64,000 nt of DNA, taken from contig NZ_CP077077.1 of NCBI RefSeq assembly GCF_019139675.1, forward strand, positions 4,278,001 to 4,342,000, in the 5' to 3' direction. Positions within the stretch are counted from its first letter, which is position 1; every line of letters starts with the position of its first letter. A model generated the notes under the pieces. It did no database searches. It was not told where the DNA came from and saw nothing but the letters and a program-made list of their open reading frames with translations. The DNA comes from Pseudomonas maumuensis. GTDB taxonomy: Bacteria > Pseudomonadota > Gammaproteobacteria > Pseudomonadales > Pseudomonadaceae. Positions 31,192 through 40,424 of this stretch are shown piece by piece. A program made the translations under genes and the position numbers.

Positions 31192-32685
31192 CTACTTCTT
31201 GTGCTTGGCGAACGCCGCCTCCAGCGCCTGGTTGATCGTGCGCAGCACCTTCACCCGCGCCCAGCGCTTGTCGTTGGCCTCCACCAGGGTCCACGGCGCG
31301 ATCTCGGTGCTGGTGCGATCGACCATGTCGCCCACCGCTTCGGAATAGACATCCCACTTGTCGCGGTTGCGCCAGTCTTCCTCGGTGATCTTGTAGCGCT
31401 TGAACGGGATCTGCTCACGCTCCTCGAAACGCTCCAGCTGGGTCTGCTGGTCGATGGCCAGCCAGAACTTGACCACCACCACCCCGGCGTTGCTCAGTTG
31501 CTCCTCGAAGTCGTTGATCTCGCCATAGGCGCGCATCCAGTCCGCCGGGCTGCAGAAACCCTCGACCCGCTCCACCAGCACCCGGCCATACCAGGAGCGG
31601 TCGAAGATGGTGAACTTGCCTCGCGCCGGAATGTGCCGCCAGAACCGCCACAGGTACGGCTGGGCCCGTTCCTCCTCGGTGGGCGCGGCAATCGGTACGA
31701 TGCGGTACTGGCGCGGGTCCAGCGCCGCCGCCACGCGCCGGATGGCCCCGCCCTTGCCGGCCGCGTCATTGCCTTCGAACACCGCCACCAGGGCATGGCG
31801 GCGCATGCGCTTGTCGCGCAGCAGGCCGGCCAGGCGCGCCTGTTCGGTGACCAGTTGTTCCTGGTAGTCGTGCTTGTCCAGGCGCAGGGTCATGTCCAGG
31901 GCGCCGAGCAGGCTCTTCTGGTCGATGCTGCGCCCCAGTGGCGCGACATTGCCCTGATGCTTGCCCTTGGGGTTGTTGGCCAGCGCGGCCTGCAGGCTTT
32001 CGAGCAGGATGCGCCCGACCGCCAGGCTGCGGTAATGCGGGTCGACGCCCTCGACCACATGCCAGGGCGCATAGTCGCGGCTGGTACGGCGCAGCACCCG
32101 CTCGCCGAAGCGCACGAAGCGGTCGTAGGTTTGCGACTGCTGCCAGTCCAACGGGCTGATGCGCCAGTTGTGCAACGGGTCTTCCTTGAGCGCCTTGAGC
32201 CGCGCCTTCATCTGCTTCTTGGACAGGTGGAACCAAAACTTGATGATCAGCGCGCCCTCGTCGCAGAGCATCTGTTCCAGGCGCTCGGCACCGGCGATGG
32301 CCTGGTCGAGGACGGCATCCTTGAACTGGCCGTGTACCCGGCCCTCGAGCATCTGGCTGTACCAGTTACCGAAGAACACGCCCATGCGCCCTTTCGGTGG
32401 CAGCGCCCGCCAGTAGCGCCAGGCCGGTGGCCGGGCCAGTTCCTCGTCGGTCTGCTGGTCGAAGGTGCGCACTTCGATCAGCCGCGGGTCCATCCACTCG
32501 TTGAGCAGCTTGACCGTCTCGCCCTTGCCGGCGCCCTCGATACCGTTGATCAGCACGATCACCGGGAAGCGCGCCTGCTGCTTGAGTTCGTACTGGGCTT
32601 CGAGCAGCGCCTCGCGCAGGGCGGGGACTTCCGCTTCGTAGGTGTCCTTGTCGATGCTGTGACCGATTTCGGCGGATTCGAACAT
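31192..32685 (-). CDS. pap: Two-domain polyphosphate:AMP phosphotransferase (class II PPK2)
   Basis: A 497-residue protein made of two tandem PPK2 domains, each a P-loop kinase. The first has GIEGAGKGETVK and the second GNDAAGKGGAIRR as Walker A motifs; the second also shows FDRSWYGRVLVERVEGF and the lid RxxxR region. Two-domain class II PPK2 enzymes phosphorylate AMP to ADP using polyphosphate. In this class the C-terminal domain is usually the active one, while the N-terminal domain has weakened catalytic residues (here WYSQMLEGRVHG for WYGRVLVERV). ATG 32685 has AAGGAG well placed. Divergent from mnmC. Confidence 0.92.
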   Translation of the reverse strand: MFESAEIGHSIDKDTYEAEVPALREALLEAQYELKQQARFPVIVLINGIEGAGKGETVKLLNEWMDPRLIEVRTFDQQTDEELARPPAWRYWRALPPKGRMGVFFGNWYSQMLEGRVHGQFKDAVLDQAIAGAERLEQMLCDEGALIIKFWFHLSKKQMKARLKALKEDPLHNWRISPLDWQQSQTYDRFVRFGERVLRRTSRDYAPWHVVEGVDPHYRSLAVGRILLESLQAALANNPKGKHQGNVAPLGRSIDQKSLLGALDMTLRLDKHDYQEQLVTEQARLAGLLRDKRMRRHALVAVFEGNDAAGKGGAIRRVAAALDPRQYRIVPIAAPTEEERAQPYLWRFWRHIPARGKFTIFDRSWYGRVLVERVEGFCSPADWMRAYGEINDFEEQLSNAGVVVVKFWLAIDQQTQLERFEEREQIPFKRYKITEEDWRNRDKWDVYSEAVGDMVDRTSTEIAPWTLVEANDKRWARVKVLRTINQALEAAFAKHKK

Positions 32686-32820
32686 GGAGGGCTCCTTCAA
32701 TGGATAAGCAAGATTAGCGGATTTGCGCCATCCGTATCGATCCTGTCGCGCCTTGCGATAAGGCCGACACTTGCCCCACGGATCGCTTAAAATCCGTGAT
32801 CCGCTGCAACCGAGCCGACC

Positions 32821-34791
32821 ATGTCCGACACCACCCTCCCCCTGCACGCCCAGATCGACTGGGATGACCAGGGCCGCCCCCATTCCCGGCAATACGACGA
32901 TGTCTATTTCGCCGTCAACGAAGGCATCGACGAGACCCAGCACGTGTTCATCGAGCAGAACCTCCTGCGCCAGCGCTTCGCCGAGCTGGCGCCGCGGGAC
33001 TGCCTGGTGATCGGGGAAACCGGCTTCGGCACCGGCATGAACTTCTTCTGCGCCTGGCAGCTGTTCGCCGAGCTGGCCCACGCCGAGGCACGCCTGCACT
33101 TCGTCAGCGTGGAAAAGTACCCCCTGAGCCGCGACGACCTGGAACGCGCCATGCAGCTGTGGCCGGCGCTGGCGGCCTTCACCCGGCCCCTGCTCGATCA
33201 GTACGTGGCGATTCATCCGGGTTTCCAGCAACTGAGCCTCGATGGCGGCCGCGTCACGCTTACGCTGATGATCGGCGATGCGCTGGAGCAACTGCCGCAA
33301 CTGGACGCGCGCATCGACGCCTGGTTCCTCGACGGCTTCGCCCCGGCGAAGAATCCGGACATGTGGACGCCGGAGCTGTTCGCCCAACTGGCACGCCTGT
33401 CGTACCCCGGCACCACCCTCGGCACCTTCACCACCACCGGCTGGGTGCGCCGCTCGCTGATCGAGGCCGGCTTCACCATGAAAAAGGTGCCCGGTATCGG
33501 CAAGAAGTGGGAGGTGATGCATGGCGTCTTCAGCGGCGCGCCAGCCGCCCCCGCGGTGCCCTGGTACGCCCGCCCGGCGCCTTTGCCGGGGCCACGCGAG
33601 GCGCTGGTGATCGGTGCCGGCCTGGCGGGCAGCGCCACGGCGCGCAGCCTGGCGGCCCGGGGCTGGCAGGTCAGCGTGCTGGAGCGTCACCACGGGCCGG
33701 CCCAGGAGGCCTCGGGCAACCCCCAGGGCGTGTTGTATCTCAAACTGTCCGCCCACGGCACCGCCCTGTCGCAGATGATCCTTTCCGGCTTCGGCTACAC
33801 CCGTCGCTGGCTCGAGCACCTGCAACGCGGCCAGGACTGGGATGCCTGCGGCGTGCTGCAACTGGCCTTCGACGACAAGGAAGGCGAACGCCAGGCCAAG
33901 CTGGCGACCGCCTTCGACAACAGCCTGCTGCTCCAGCTCGACCGCATGCAGGCCGAGGCCGTGGCAGGCGTGACGCTGGCCAGCGGCGGCCTGTTCTACC
34001 CCGAGGGGGGCTGGGTACACCCGCCGGCGCTGTGCCTGGCCCAGCTGGACCATCCGCGTATCCGCCTGCTCGGCCATGCCAACGTCATCGAGCTGCGCAA
34101 GGCCGACGGCCTGTGGCAGGCCTGGGACGGCGAGCGCCTGCTGGCCAGCGCGCCGCTGGTAGTGTTGGCCGGGGCTGCCGATGTCCGTCATTTCCCGGCC
34201 TGCGCCGGGCTGCCGCTCAAGCGCATTCGCGGGCAGATCACTCGCTTGCCGGCCACCGTGGCCAGTCGGGAACTGCGTACGGTGGTCTGCGCCGACGGCT
34301 ATGTGGCGCCACCTCGCGGCGATGAACATACCCTGGGCGCCAGCTTCGACTTCCACAGCGAGGACCTTGCCCCGACCGTGGCCGAGCACCAGGGCAACCT
34401 GGCGCTGCTGGATGATATTTCCACAGACCTGGCCACCCGCCTGCGCAGCGCCGAGCTGGACCCGGCACAACTGCAGGGCCGGGCGGCGTTCCGCTGCACC
34501 AGCCCGGACTACTTGCCCATCGTCGGGCCGCTGGCCGATGTCGAGGCGTTCAACCAGGCCTACGCCATGCTGGGCAAGGATGCGCGACAGGTGCCGGATT
34601 CGCCGTGCCCGTGGCTGGAGGGGCTGTATGTGAACAGCGGGCACGGGTCGCGAGGGTTGATCACCGCGCCGTTGTCGGGCGAACTGATTGCCGCATGGGC
34701 CAGCGGCGAGCCGTTACCGCTGCCCAGGTCGGTAGCCGAGGCCTGTCATCCCAACCGTTTCGCGCTGCGCCGGCTGATTCGCGGCAAGTAG
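32821..34791 (+). CDS. mnmC: Bifunctional tRNA mnm5s2U biosynthesis protein MnmC
   Basis: A 656-residue enzyme that completes the 5-methylaminomethyl-2-thiouridine modification at the wobble position. Residues about 1-245 are the methyltransferase part (GETGFGTGMNF, DAWFLDGFAPAKNPDMW). Residues about 260-640 are the FAD-dependent demodifying part (ALVIGAGLAGSATARSLAARGW, with the Rossmann GxGxxG). The GSHGSRGL-like GHGSRGLITAPL at the C-terminus is the expected FAD motif. ATG 32821 starts MSDTTLPLHAQIDWDDQG. Monocistronic with its own terminator. Confidence 0.96.
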   Translation: MSDTTLPLHAQIDWDDQGRPHSRQYDDVYFAVNEGIDETQHVFIEQNLLRQRFAELAPRDCLVIGETGFGTGMNFFCAWQLFAELAHAEARLHFVSVEKYPLSRDDLERAMQLWPALAAFTRPLLDQYVAIHPGFQQLSLDGGRVTLTLMIGDALEQLPQLDARIDAWFLDGFAPAKNPDMWTPELFAQLARLSYPGTTLGTFTTTGWVRRSLIEAGFTMKKVPGIGKKWEVMHGVFSGAPAAPAVPWYARPAPLPGPREALVIGAGLAGSATARSLAARGWQVSVLERHHGPAQEASGNPQGVLYLKLSAHGTALSQMILSGFGYTRRWLEHLQRGQDWDACGVLQLAFDDKEGERQAKLATAFDNSLLLQLDRMQAEAVAGVTLASGGLFYPEGGWVHPPALCLAQLDHPRIRLLGHANVIELRKADGLWQAWDGERLLASAPLVVLAGAADVRHFPACAGLPLKRIRGQITRLPATVASRELRTVVCADGYVAPPRGDEHTLGASFDFHSEDLAPTVAEHQGNLALLDDISTDLATRLRSAELDPAQLQGRAAFRCTSPDYLPIVGPLADVEAFNQAYAMLGKDARQVPDSPCPWLEGLYVNSGHGSRGLITAPLSGELIAAWASGEPLPLPRSVAEACHPNRFALRRLIRGK

Positions 34792-34802
34792 CACTATCAC
34801 CG

Positions 34803-34824
34803 AGGGGCGCTTTGCGCCCCTTTC
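34803..34824 (+). terminator. mnmC terminator
   Basis: AGGGGCGC and GCGCCCCT form an 8-bp stem with a TTT loop, followed by TTC, 12 bases beyond the mnmC stop. Confidence 0.8.
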
Positions 34825-34931
34825 GTCCTATATAACCGATCGATCTAAAACTCTCACTTCCTGCCCCGGTCACTACCTAAGTGCCCACTTTCGCGGCACA
34901 CCCTCCCCAACGGCAAAACCGGTAAGGACTT

Positions 34932-36719
34932 ATGTGCGGATTAGCAGGAGAGTTACGTTTCACCCCCATCGACCAAGCACCTCGCCCGGCGGACCTCGCC
35001 GCGGTGGAGCGCATCACCCACCACCTGGCGCCCCGCGGCCCCGACGCCTGGGGCTTCCATAGCCAGGGCCCGATCGCCCTCGGCCATCGCCGCCTGAAGA
35101 TCATGGACTTGTCCGACGGCTCGGCGCAGCCAATGGTCGACAATGACCTGGGCCTGGCCCTGGCCTTCAATGGCGCCATCTACAACTTCCCCGAGCTGCG
35201 CCAGGAACTGCAGGACCTGGGCTACCGCTTCTGCTCGGACGGCGACACCGAAGTGCTGCTCAAGGGCTACCACGCCTGGGGCGCGGCACTGCTGCCAAAG
35301 CTCAACGGCATGTTTGCCCTGGCCATCTGGGAGCGCGACAACCAGCGCCTGTTCCTGGCCCGCGACCGCCTGGGCGTCAAACCCCTGTACCTGTCGCGCA
35401 ACGGCGAGCGCCTGCGCTTCGCCTCGACTTTGCCGGCGCTGCTCAAGGGCGGCGATATCGATCCGGTGATCGACCCGGTGGCGCTCAACCACTACCTGAA
35501 CTTCCACGCCGTGGTGCCCGCGCCGCGCACCCTGCTGGCCAATGTGCAGAAGCTCGAGCCCGGCACCTGGATGCGCGTCGACCGCCATGGTGAAGTCGAG
35601 CGCCAAACCTGGTGGCAGCTGCACTACGGTCCGAACCCGGACGAGCGCGAACTCGACCTGGAGGGCTGGACCAGCCGCGTGCTCGATGCCACCCGCGACG
35701 CCGTGGCGATCCGTCAGCGCGCGGCGGTGGATGTCGGCGTGCTGCTGTCCGGCGGCGTCGACTCGAGCCTGCTGGTCGGCCTGTTGCGCGAGGCCGGGGT
35801 GGACGACCTGTCGACCTTTTCCATCGGCTTCGAGGACGCCGGCGGCGAACGCGGCGACGAGTTCCAGTACTCCGACCTGATCGCCCGGCACTACGGCACC
35901 CGTCACCACCAGTTGCGCATCGCCGAGCACGAGATCATCGAGCAACTGCCGGCGGCATTCCGCGCCATGAGCGAACCAATGGTCAGCCACGACTGCATCG
36001 CCTTCTACCTGCTGTCGCGGGAAGTGGCCAAGCATTGCAAGGGCGTGCAGAGCGGCCAGGGCGCCGACGAACTGTTCGCCGGCTATCACTGGTACCCGCA
36101 GGTCGATGGCGCCGAGGATGCCTTCGCGGCCTATCGCCAGGCCTTCTTCGACCGCAGCCACGCCGAGTACCGCGACACCGTGCAGGCGCCCTGGCGCCTG
36201 GACACCGACGTGGCCGGCGACTTCGTGCGCGAACACTTCGCCCGCCCCGGCGCGCCGGACGCGGTGGACAAGGCGCTGCGCCTGGACAGCACGGTGATGC
36301 TGGTGGACGACCCGGTCAAGCGGGTCGACAACATGACCATGGCCTGGGGCCTGGAGGCGCGCACGCCGTTCCTCGACTACCGCCTGGTGGAGCTGTCGGC
36401 GCGCATCCCGGCGCGCTTCAAGCTGCCTGACGGCGGCAAGCAGGTGCTCAAGCAGGCGGCGCGGCGGGTCATCCCCCACGAGGTGATCGACCGCAAGAAG
36501 GGCTACTTCCCGGTACCCGGCCTCAAGCACCTGGAAGGCGCCACCCTGGGCTGGGTGCGCGAGCTGCTGACCGACCCGAGCCAGGATCGCGGCCTGTTCG
36601 ACCCGGCCATGCTCGACCGCCTGCTGAGCAATCCCCACGGCCAGCTCACGCCACTGCGCGGCTCCAAGCTGTGGCAGCTGGCGGCCTTGAACCTGTGGCT
36701 CAGCGAACAAGGAATCTGA
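34932..36719 (+). CDS. asnO: N-acetylglutaminylglutamine amidotransferase (asparagine-synthetase type)
   Basis: A 595-residue enzyme with an N-terminal Ntn-hydrolase glutaminase domain (catalytic Cys2 in MCGLAGE, FNGAIYNFPELR) and a C-terminal synthetase domain with the PPi-loop LLSGGVDSSLL and QGADELFAGY. It is paired with ngg and an M42 peptidase; this trio makes the osmolyte N-acetylglutaminylglutamine amide (NAGGN) in pseudomonads and rhizobia. The enzyme is expected to amidate the C-terminal carboxylate using glutamine. Downstream ngg begins 3 bp after its stop. Ribosome binding site GGTAAGGAC precedes the ATG. This context excludes a generic asparagine synthetase. Confidence 0.92.
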   Translation: MCGLAGELRFTPIDQAPRPADLAAVERITHHLAPRGPDAWGFHSQGPIALGHRRLKIMDLSDGSAQPMVDNDLGLALAFNGAIYNFPELRQELQDLGYRFCSDGDTEVLLKGYHAWGAALLPKLNGMFALAIWERDNQRLFLARDRLGVKPLYLSRNGERLRFASTLPALLKGGDIDPVIDPVALNHYLNFHAVVPAPRTLLANVQKLEPGTWMRVDRHGEVERQTWWQLHYGPNPDERELDLEGWTSRVLDATRDAVAIRQRAAVDVGVLLSGGVDSSLLVGLLREAGVDDLSTFSIGFEDAGGERGDEFQYSDLIARHYGTRHHQLRIAEHEIIEQLPAAFRAMSEPMVSHDCIAFYLLSREVAKHCKGVQSGQGADELFAGYHWYPQVDGAEDAFAAYRQAFFDRSHAEYRDTVQAPWRLDTDVAGDFVREHFARPGAPDAVDKALRLDSTVMLVDDPVKRVDNMTMAWGLEARTPFLDYRLVELSARIPARFKLPDGGKQVLKQAARRVIPHEVIDRKKGYFPVPGLKHLEGATLGWVRELLTDPSQDRGLFDPAMLDRLLSNPHGQLTPLRGSKLWQLAALNLWLSEQGI

Positions 36720-36722
36720 CCG

Positions 36723-38468
36723 ATGAAAGCCCACGAGATCGCCTACGGCCAGCGCTTGCTGCGCGGCCAGGCGCCGTCCTACGAGCGCCTGCAGGCGCGC
36801 CTGGCCGGTGATGGCAGCGAGCCTCACGACCGGCCACGGGCGCTGCACTGTGGCTGGGGGCGGCTGCTGATCGGGCATACCTACCCCGATCCGCTCAGCC
36901 TGGCCGAAGACCTGCTGCAGGAGCAGGCGGGCGAGCGCGACATCGCGCTGTATGTCGCGGCGCCTCAGCAGGTGCTGGCCCAGGCCCCGCAACAACTGTT
37001 CCTCGACCCCTCCGACACCTTGCGCCTGTGGTTCACCGACTACCGCCCCGCGCAGCGGGTGTTCCGCGGCTTCCGCATCCGTCGGGCGCAGGGCCCGGCG
37101 GACTGGCAGGCAATCAACACGTTGTACCAGGCCCGTGGCATGCTGCCGGTCGACCCCGAGCTGCTCACCCCCCGCGAGCTCGGCGGGCCGGTGTACTGGC
37201 TGGCCGAGGACGAGGACAGCCAGGCGGTGATCGGCAGTGTCATGGGCCTGGACCACAGCAAGGCCTTCGACGACCCCGAACACGGTTGCAGCCTGTGGTG
37301 CCTGGCGGTGGATCCGCAATGCACCCGCCCGGGCGTCGGCGAAGTGCTGGTGCGTCACCTGATCGAGCACTTCATGAGCCGTGGCCTGGCCTACCTCGAC
37401 CTGTCGGTGCTGCACGACAACCGCCAGGCCAAACGGCTGTACCAGAAGCTGGGCTTTCGCAACCTGCCGACCTTCGCCATCAAGCGCAAGAACGGCATCA
37501 ATCAGCAACTGTTCCTCGGCCCCGGCCCCGAGGCGACGCTCAACCCCTATGCGCGGATCATCGTCGACGAAGCGCTGCGGCGCGGCATCGAGGTGCAGGT
37601 CGACGATGCCGCCAGCGGCCTGTTCACCCTCAGCCTGGGCGGGCGGCGGATCCGCTGTCGCGAATCGTTGAGCGACCTGACCAGTGCCGTGACCATGACC
37701 CTGTGCCAGGACAAGCGCCTGACCCGTCGCGCCCTGCACAACGCCGGGCTGCAGGTGCCGGCGCAGCAGTTGGCGGGCAATGCCGACGACAACCTGGCGT
37801 TTCTCGACGAGCACGGTGCAGTGGTGGCCAAGCCGGTCGATGGCGAGCAGGGCCAAGGGGTGGCGGTCAACCTCACGACGATCGATGAAGTCAGCCATGC
37901 CGTGGAACAGGCCAGGCGCTTCGACAGCCGCGTGCTGCTGGAGAGCTTCCATGCCGGCTACGACCTGCGCGTCGTGGTGATCGGCTTCGAAGTGGTGGCC
38001 GCGGCGATCCGCCACCCGGCGCAGGTGGTCGGTGACGGCAAGCACAGCATCCGTGCGCTGATCGAAGCGCAGAGCCGTCGGCGCCAGGCCGCCACGGGCG
38101 GCGAGAGCCGCATTCCGCTGGACGACGAGACCGAACGTACGCTCAAAGGCGCAGGCCTGGGTTACGACGACATCCTCCCCGCCGGGCAACGCCTGGCCGT
38201 GCGCCGCACCGCCAACCTGCATACCGGTGGCACCCTGGAGGATGTCACCGAGCGCCTGCACCCGGTGCTGGCCGACGCCGCCGTGCGCGCCGCCCGCGCC
38301 CTGGAGATCCCGGTGGTCGGCCTGGACTTCATGGTCCGCGATGCCGAGCATCCGGACTACGTGATCATCGAAGCCAATGAACGCGCCGGGCTGGCCAATC
38401 ATGAACCGCAACCGACGGCCGAGCGCTTCGTCGACCTGCTGTTTCCCCACAGCCGGCTACCAGCCTGA
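36723..38468 (+). CDS. ngg: N-acetylglutaminylglutamine synthetase (GNAT-ATP-grasp)
   Basis: A 581-residue fusion. Residues about 110-265 form a GNAT acetyltransferase (RAQGPADWQAINTLY, LWCLAVDPQCTRPGVGEVLVRHL, RQAKRLYQKLGF). Residues about 280-581 form an ATP-grasp ligase of the cyanophycin-synthetase/GshF type (VVAKPVDGEQGQGVAVNL, VVGLDFMVRDAEHPDYVIIEANERAGL). It should join and N-acetylate two glutamines, making the dipeptide precursor of NAGGN. The 3-bp gap from asnO and same-strand M42 peptidase make a clear operon. Start ATG 36723 (MKAHEIAYGQRLL). Confidence 0.92.
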   Translation: MKAHEIAYGQRLLRGQAPSYERLQARLAGDGSEPHDRPRALHCGWGRLLIGHTYPDPLSLAEDLLQEQAGERDIALYVAAPQQVLAQAPQQLFLDPSDTLRLWFTDYRPAQRVFRGFRIRRAQGPADWQAINTLYQARGMLPVDPELLTPRELGGPVYWLAEDEDSQAVIGSVMGLDHSKAFDDPEHGCSLWCLAVDPQCTRPGVGEVLVRHLIEHFMSRGLAYLDLSVLHDNRQAKRLYQKLGFRNLPTFAIKRKNGINQQLFLGPGPEATLNPYARIIVDEALRRGIEVQVDDAASGLFTLSLGGRRIRCRESLSDLTSAVTMTLCQDKRLTRRALHNAGLQVPAQQLAGNADDNLAFLDEHGAVVAKPVDGEQGQGVAVNLTTIDEVSHAVEQARRFDSRVLLESFHAGYDLRVVVIGFEVVAAAIRHPAQVVGDGKHSIRALIEAQSRRRQAATGGESRIPLDDETERTLKGAGLGYDDILPAGQRLAVRRTANLHTGGTLEDVTERLHPVLADAAVRAARALEIPVVGLDFMVRDAEHPDYVIIEANERAGLANHEPQPTAERFVDLLFPHSRLPA

Positions 38469-38471
38469 ATT

Positions 38472-38532
38472 CATCGCGGGGCAAGCCCGCCCCCACGCCT
38501 AGTCGCGTGGGGATGGGCGTGGTCCCGCGATA
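38472..38532. repeat. REP-like inverted repeat between ngg and the M42 peptidase
   Basis: ATCGCGGGGCAAGCCCGC, then CCCACGC/GCGTGGGG and CCCGCGAT form nested inverted repeats within the NAGGN operon. It is of the same type as the one at 20552, and would fold in the transcript. Confidence 0.75.
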
Positions 38533-38563
38533 GGGCCCATTACTGCGTCAAGGAGAAATCCTC

Positions 38564-39748
38564 ATGCCCGAACAACACCCCGAACCCGATCTCGACTACC
38601 TCAAACGCGTCCTGCTGGAAATGCTCGCCATCCCCAGCCCCACCGGTTTCACCGACACCATCGTGCGCTATGTCGCCGAACGCCTGGATGAGCTGGGCAT
38701 CCCCTTCGAGCTGACCCGCCGCGGCACCATCCGCGCCACCCTCAAGGGCCGCCAGAGCTCGCCCGACCGTGCAGTCTCGGCGCACCTGGACACCATCGGC
38801 GCCAGCGTTCGCCAGTTGCAGGACAATGGCCGCCTGGCCCTGGCGCCGGTGGGCTGCTGGTCGAGCCGCTTCGCCGAGGGCAGCCGGGTGAGCGTGTTCA
38901 CCGACACTGGCGTGCATCGTGGCAGCGTGTTGCCGCTGATGGCCAGCGGACACGCCTTCAACACCGCCATCGACCAGATGCCGATCAGCTGGGAGCATGT
39001 GGAGGTGCGCCTGGACGCCTACTGCACCACCCGCGCCGATGCTGAAGCACTGGGCATCGCCATCGGCGACTTCGTCGCCTTCGACCCGTTGCCGGAGTTC
39101 ACCGAAAGCGGCCATATCAGCGCACGCCACCTGGACGACAAAGCCGGCGTGGCGGCGTTGCTGGCAGCGCTCAAGGCCGTGGTCGAAAGCGGCCGGCAAC
39201 CGCTGATCGACTGCCACCCGCTGTTCACCATCACCGAGGAGACCGGCTCTGGCGCCGCGGCCGCCCTGCCCTGGGACGTCAGCGAGTTCGTCGGCATCGA
39301 CATCGCGCCGGTGGCACCGGGGCAGGCGTCCAGCGAGCATGCGGTGAGCGTGGCCATGCAGGACTCGTCCGGGCCCTATGACTACCACCTATCGCGCCAC
39401 CTGCTGAAACTGGCCGGCGACCGCGACCTGCCGGTGCGCCGCGACCTGTTTCGCTACTACTTCAGCGACGCCCATTCGGCGGTGACCGCCGGGCACGATA
39501 TCCGCACCGCCCTGGTGGCCTTCGGCTGCGATGCCACCCACGGCTACGAACGCACCCATATCGACAGCCTGGCGGCGCTCAGCCGGTTGCTCAGCGCCTA
39601 TCTGCTCAGCCCGCCGGTGTTCGCCAGCGACTCGCAACCGGCCAGTGCTTCACTGGAGCGCTTCAGCCACCAGCTGGAGCACGATGCGCAGATGGAGAGC
39701 GACACCCGGGTGCCGGCGGTGGACAGCCTGGTGGGCAACAAGGGCTGA
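38564..39748 (+). CDS. NAGGN-system M42-family peptidase
   Basis: A 394-residue metallopeptidase of family M42. Metal-site motifs appear in order: AHLDTIGASV (HxD), HLDDKAGVAALLAALKAV (DD), TEETGSGAAAALP (EE) and the C-terminal SDAHSAVTAGHDIRTALVAFG with the last His. In pseudomonads this gene is third in the NAGGN operon. It may hydrolyse or recycle the osmolyte dipeptide; this role is inferred from its constant neighbours, not from direct evidence in the sequence. Ribosome binding site AAGGAG lies just upstream. The coding end is followed by a 14-bp palindrome, so it is probably the last gene of this operon. Confidence 0.88.
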   Translation: MPEQHPEPDLDYLKRVLLEMLAIPSPTGFTDTIVRYVAERLDELGIPFELTRRGTIRATLKGRQSSPDRAVSAHLDTIGASVRQLQDNGRLALAPVGCWSSRFAEGSRVSVFTDTGVHRGSVLPLMASGHAFNTAIDQMPISWEHVEVRLDAYCTTRADAEALGIAIGDFVAFDPLPEFTESGHISARHLDDKAGVAALLAALKAVVESGRQPLIDCHPLFTITEETGSGAAAALPWDVSEFVGIDIAPVAPGQASSEHAVSVAMQDSSGPYDYHLSRHLLKLAGDRDLPVRRDLFRYYFSDAHSAVTAGHDIRTALVAFGCDATHGYERTHIDSLAALSRLLSAYLLSPPVFASDSQPASASLERFSHQLEHDAQMESDTRVPAVDSLVGNKG

Positions 39749-39765
39749 GCGCAATCTGCACAATC

Positions 39766-39794
39766 TGTAGGAGCGGCGCTGCGCCGCTCCTACA
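39766..39794 (+). terminator. Palindrome after the NAGGN operon
   Basis: TGTAGGAGCGGCGC and GCGCCGCTCCTACA form a 14-bp stem 18 bases past the M42 peptidase stop. The sequence is also a common Pseudomonas dispersed repeat, so terminator function is inferred. Confidence 0.6.
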
Positions 39795-39876
39795 CAGGCC
39801 TCCTACGCCAATCGACTGCGCATGACAGATGATTTCACGTAGCATGCGCATATTCCCATCACCACTGCGCAAACCC

Positions 39877-40104
39877 ATGCTGATCCCCCACGAGCAACTC
39901 GAAAGCGAAACCCTCACCCGCCTGATCGAGGACTTCGTCACCCGCGACGGCACCGACAATGGCGACGACACGCCGCTGGAAACCCGGGTGCTGCGGGTAC
40001 GCCAGGCGTTGGCCAAAGGCCAGGCGTTCATCCTGTTCGATCTGGAAAGCCAGCAGTGTCAGTTGCTGGCCCGGCATGAAGTGCCGCGGGAACTGCTGGA
40101 GTGA
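39877..40104 (+). CDS. YheU/UPF0270 small protein
   Basis: A 75-residue protein, start ATG 39877 giving MLIPHEQLESETLTRLIEDF, which matches the UPF0270/YheU family length and N-terminus; a longer frame to 39829 is not conserved. The sequence continues with GDDTPLETRVLRVRQALAKGQAFILFD. Function unknown. No clear ribosome binding site was found. It is convergent with rsmI, 7 bp from its stop codon. Confidence 0.85.
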   Translation: MLIPHEQLESETLTRLIEDFVTRDGTDNGDDTPLETRVLRVRQALAKGQAFILFDLESQQCQLLARHEVPRELLE

Positions 40105-40111
40105 AGGCCGG

Positions 40112-40297
40112 TCAGGCCTGCTGCTTCTCCAGCTCCAGGGCCTTGATGCGCTTGTACACTTCGACCCGATGCACCTCCACTTCCCGCGGCGCGCTAATGC
40201 CAAAGCGCACCTGGCCGTTTTCCACCGACATCACCTGAATCTTGATGCCACCGGCAATGACGATGGCCTCTCCCACCTCGCGTCCGATTACCAGCAT
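40112..40297 (-). CDS. rsmI: CsrA/RsmA-family RNA-binding regulator, RsmI-like
   Basis: A 61-residue post-transcriptional regulator. MLVIGREVGEAIVIAGG replaces the MLILTRKVGESI of RsmA/RsmE, but the RNA-contact strand QVRFGISAPREVEVHRVEVYKRI keeps the basic residue and RExVHR core. P. putida strains have RsmA, RsmE and RsmI; this variant pattern is the RsmI type. Family members bind GGA-hairpins at ribosome binding sites and are titrated by Gac-induced small RNAs. ATG has GGAGGATCGGAG nearby. The gene is convergent with yheU and separate from gacS, about 21.6 kb away in the window. Confidence 0.88.
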   Translation of the reverse strand: MLVIGREVGEAIVIAGGIKIQVMSVENGQVRFGISAPREVEVHRVEVYKRIKALELEKQQA

Positions 40298-40424
40298 GCT
40301 CCGATCCTCCAGCTAAAGGGAAAAACGGAGACTGCCTTGCCAGCTTTCGCCTACTCAATCCTTCGCCGAAGAAATAGACATGACCTACTTGCGTAGGTAA
40401 AAAAGCCCTACAGAAATTTCCTAT

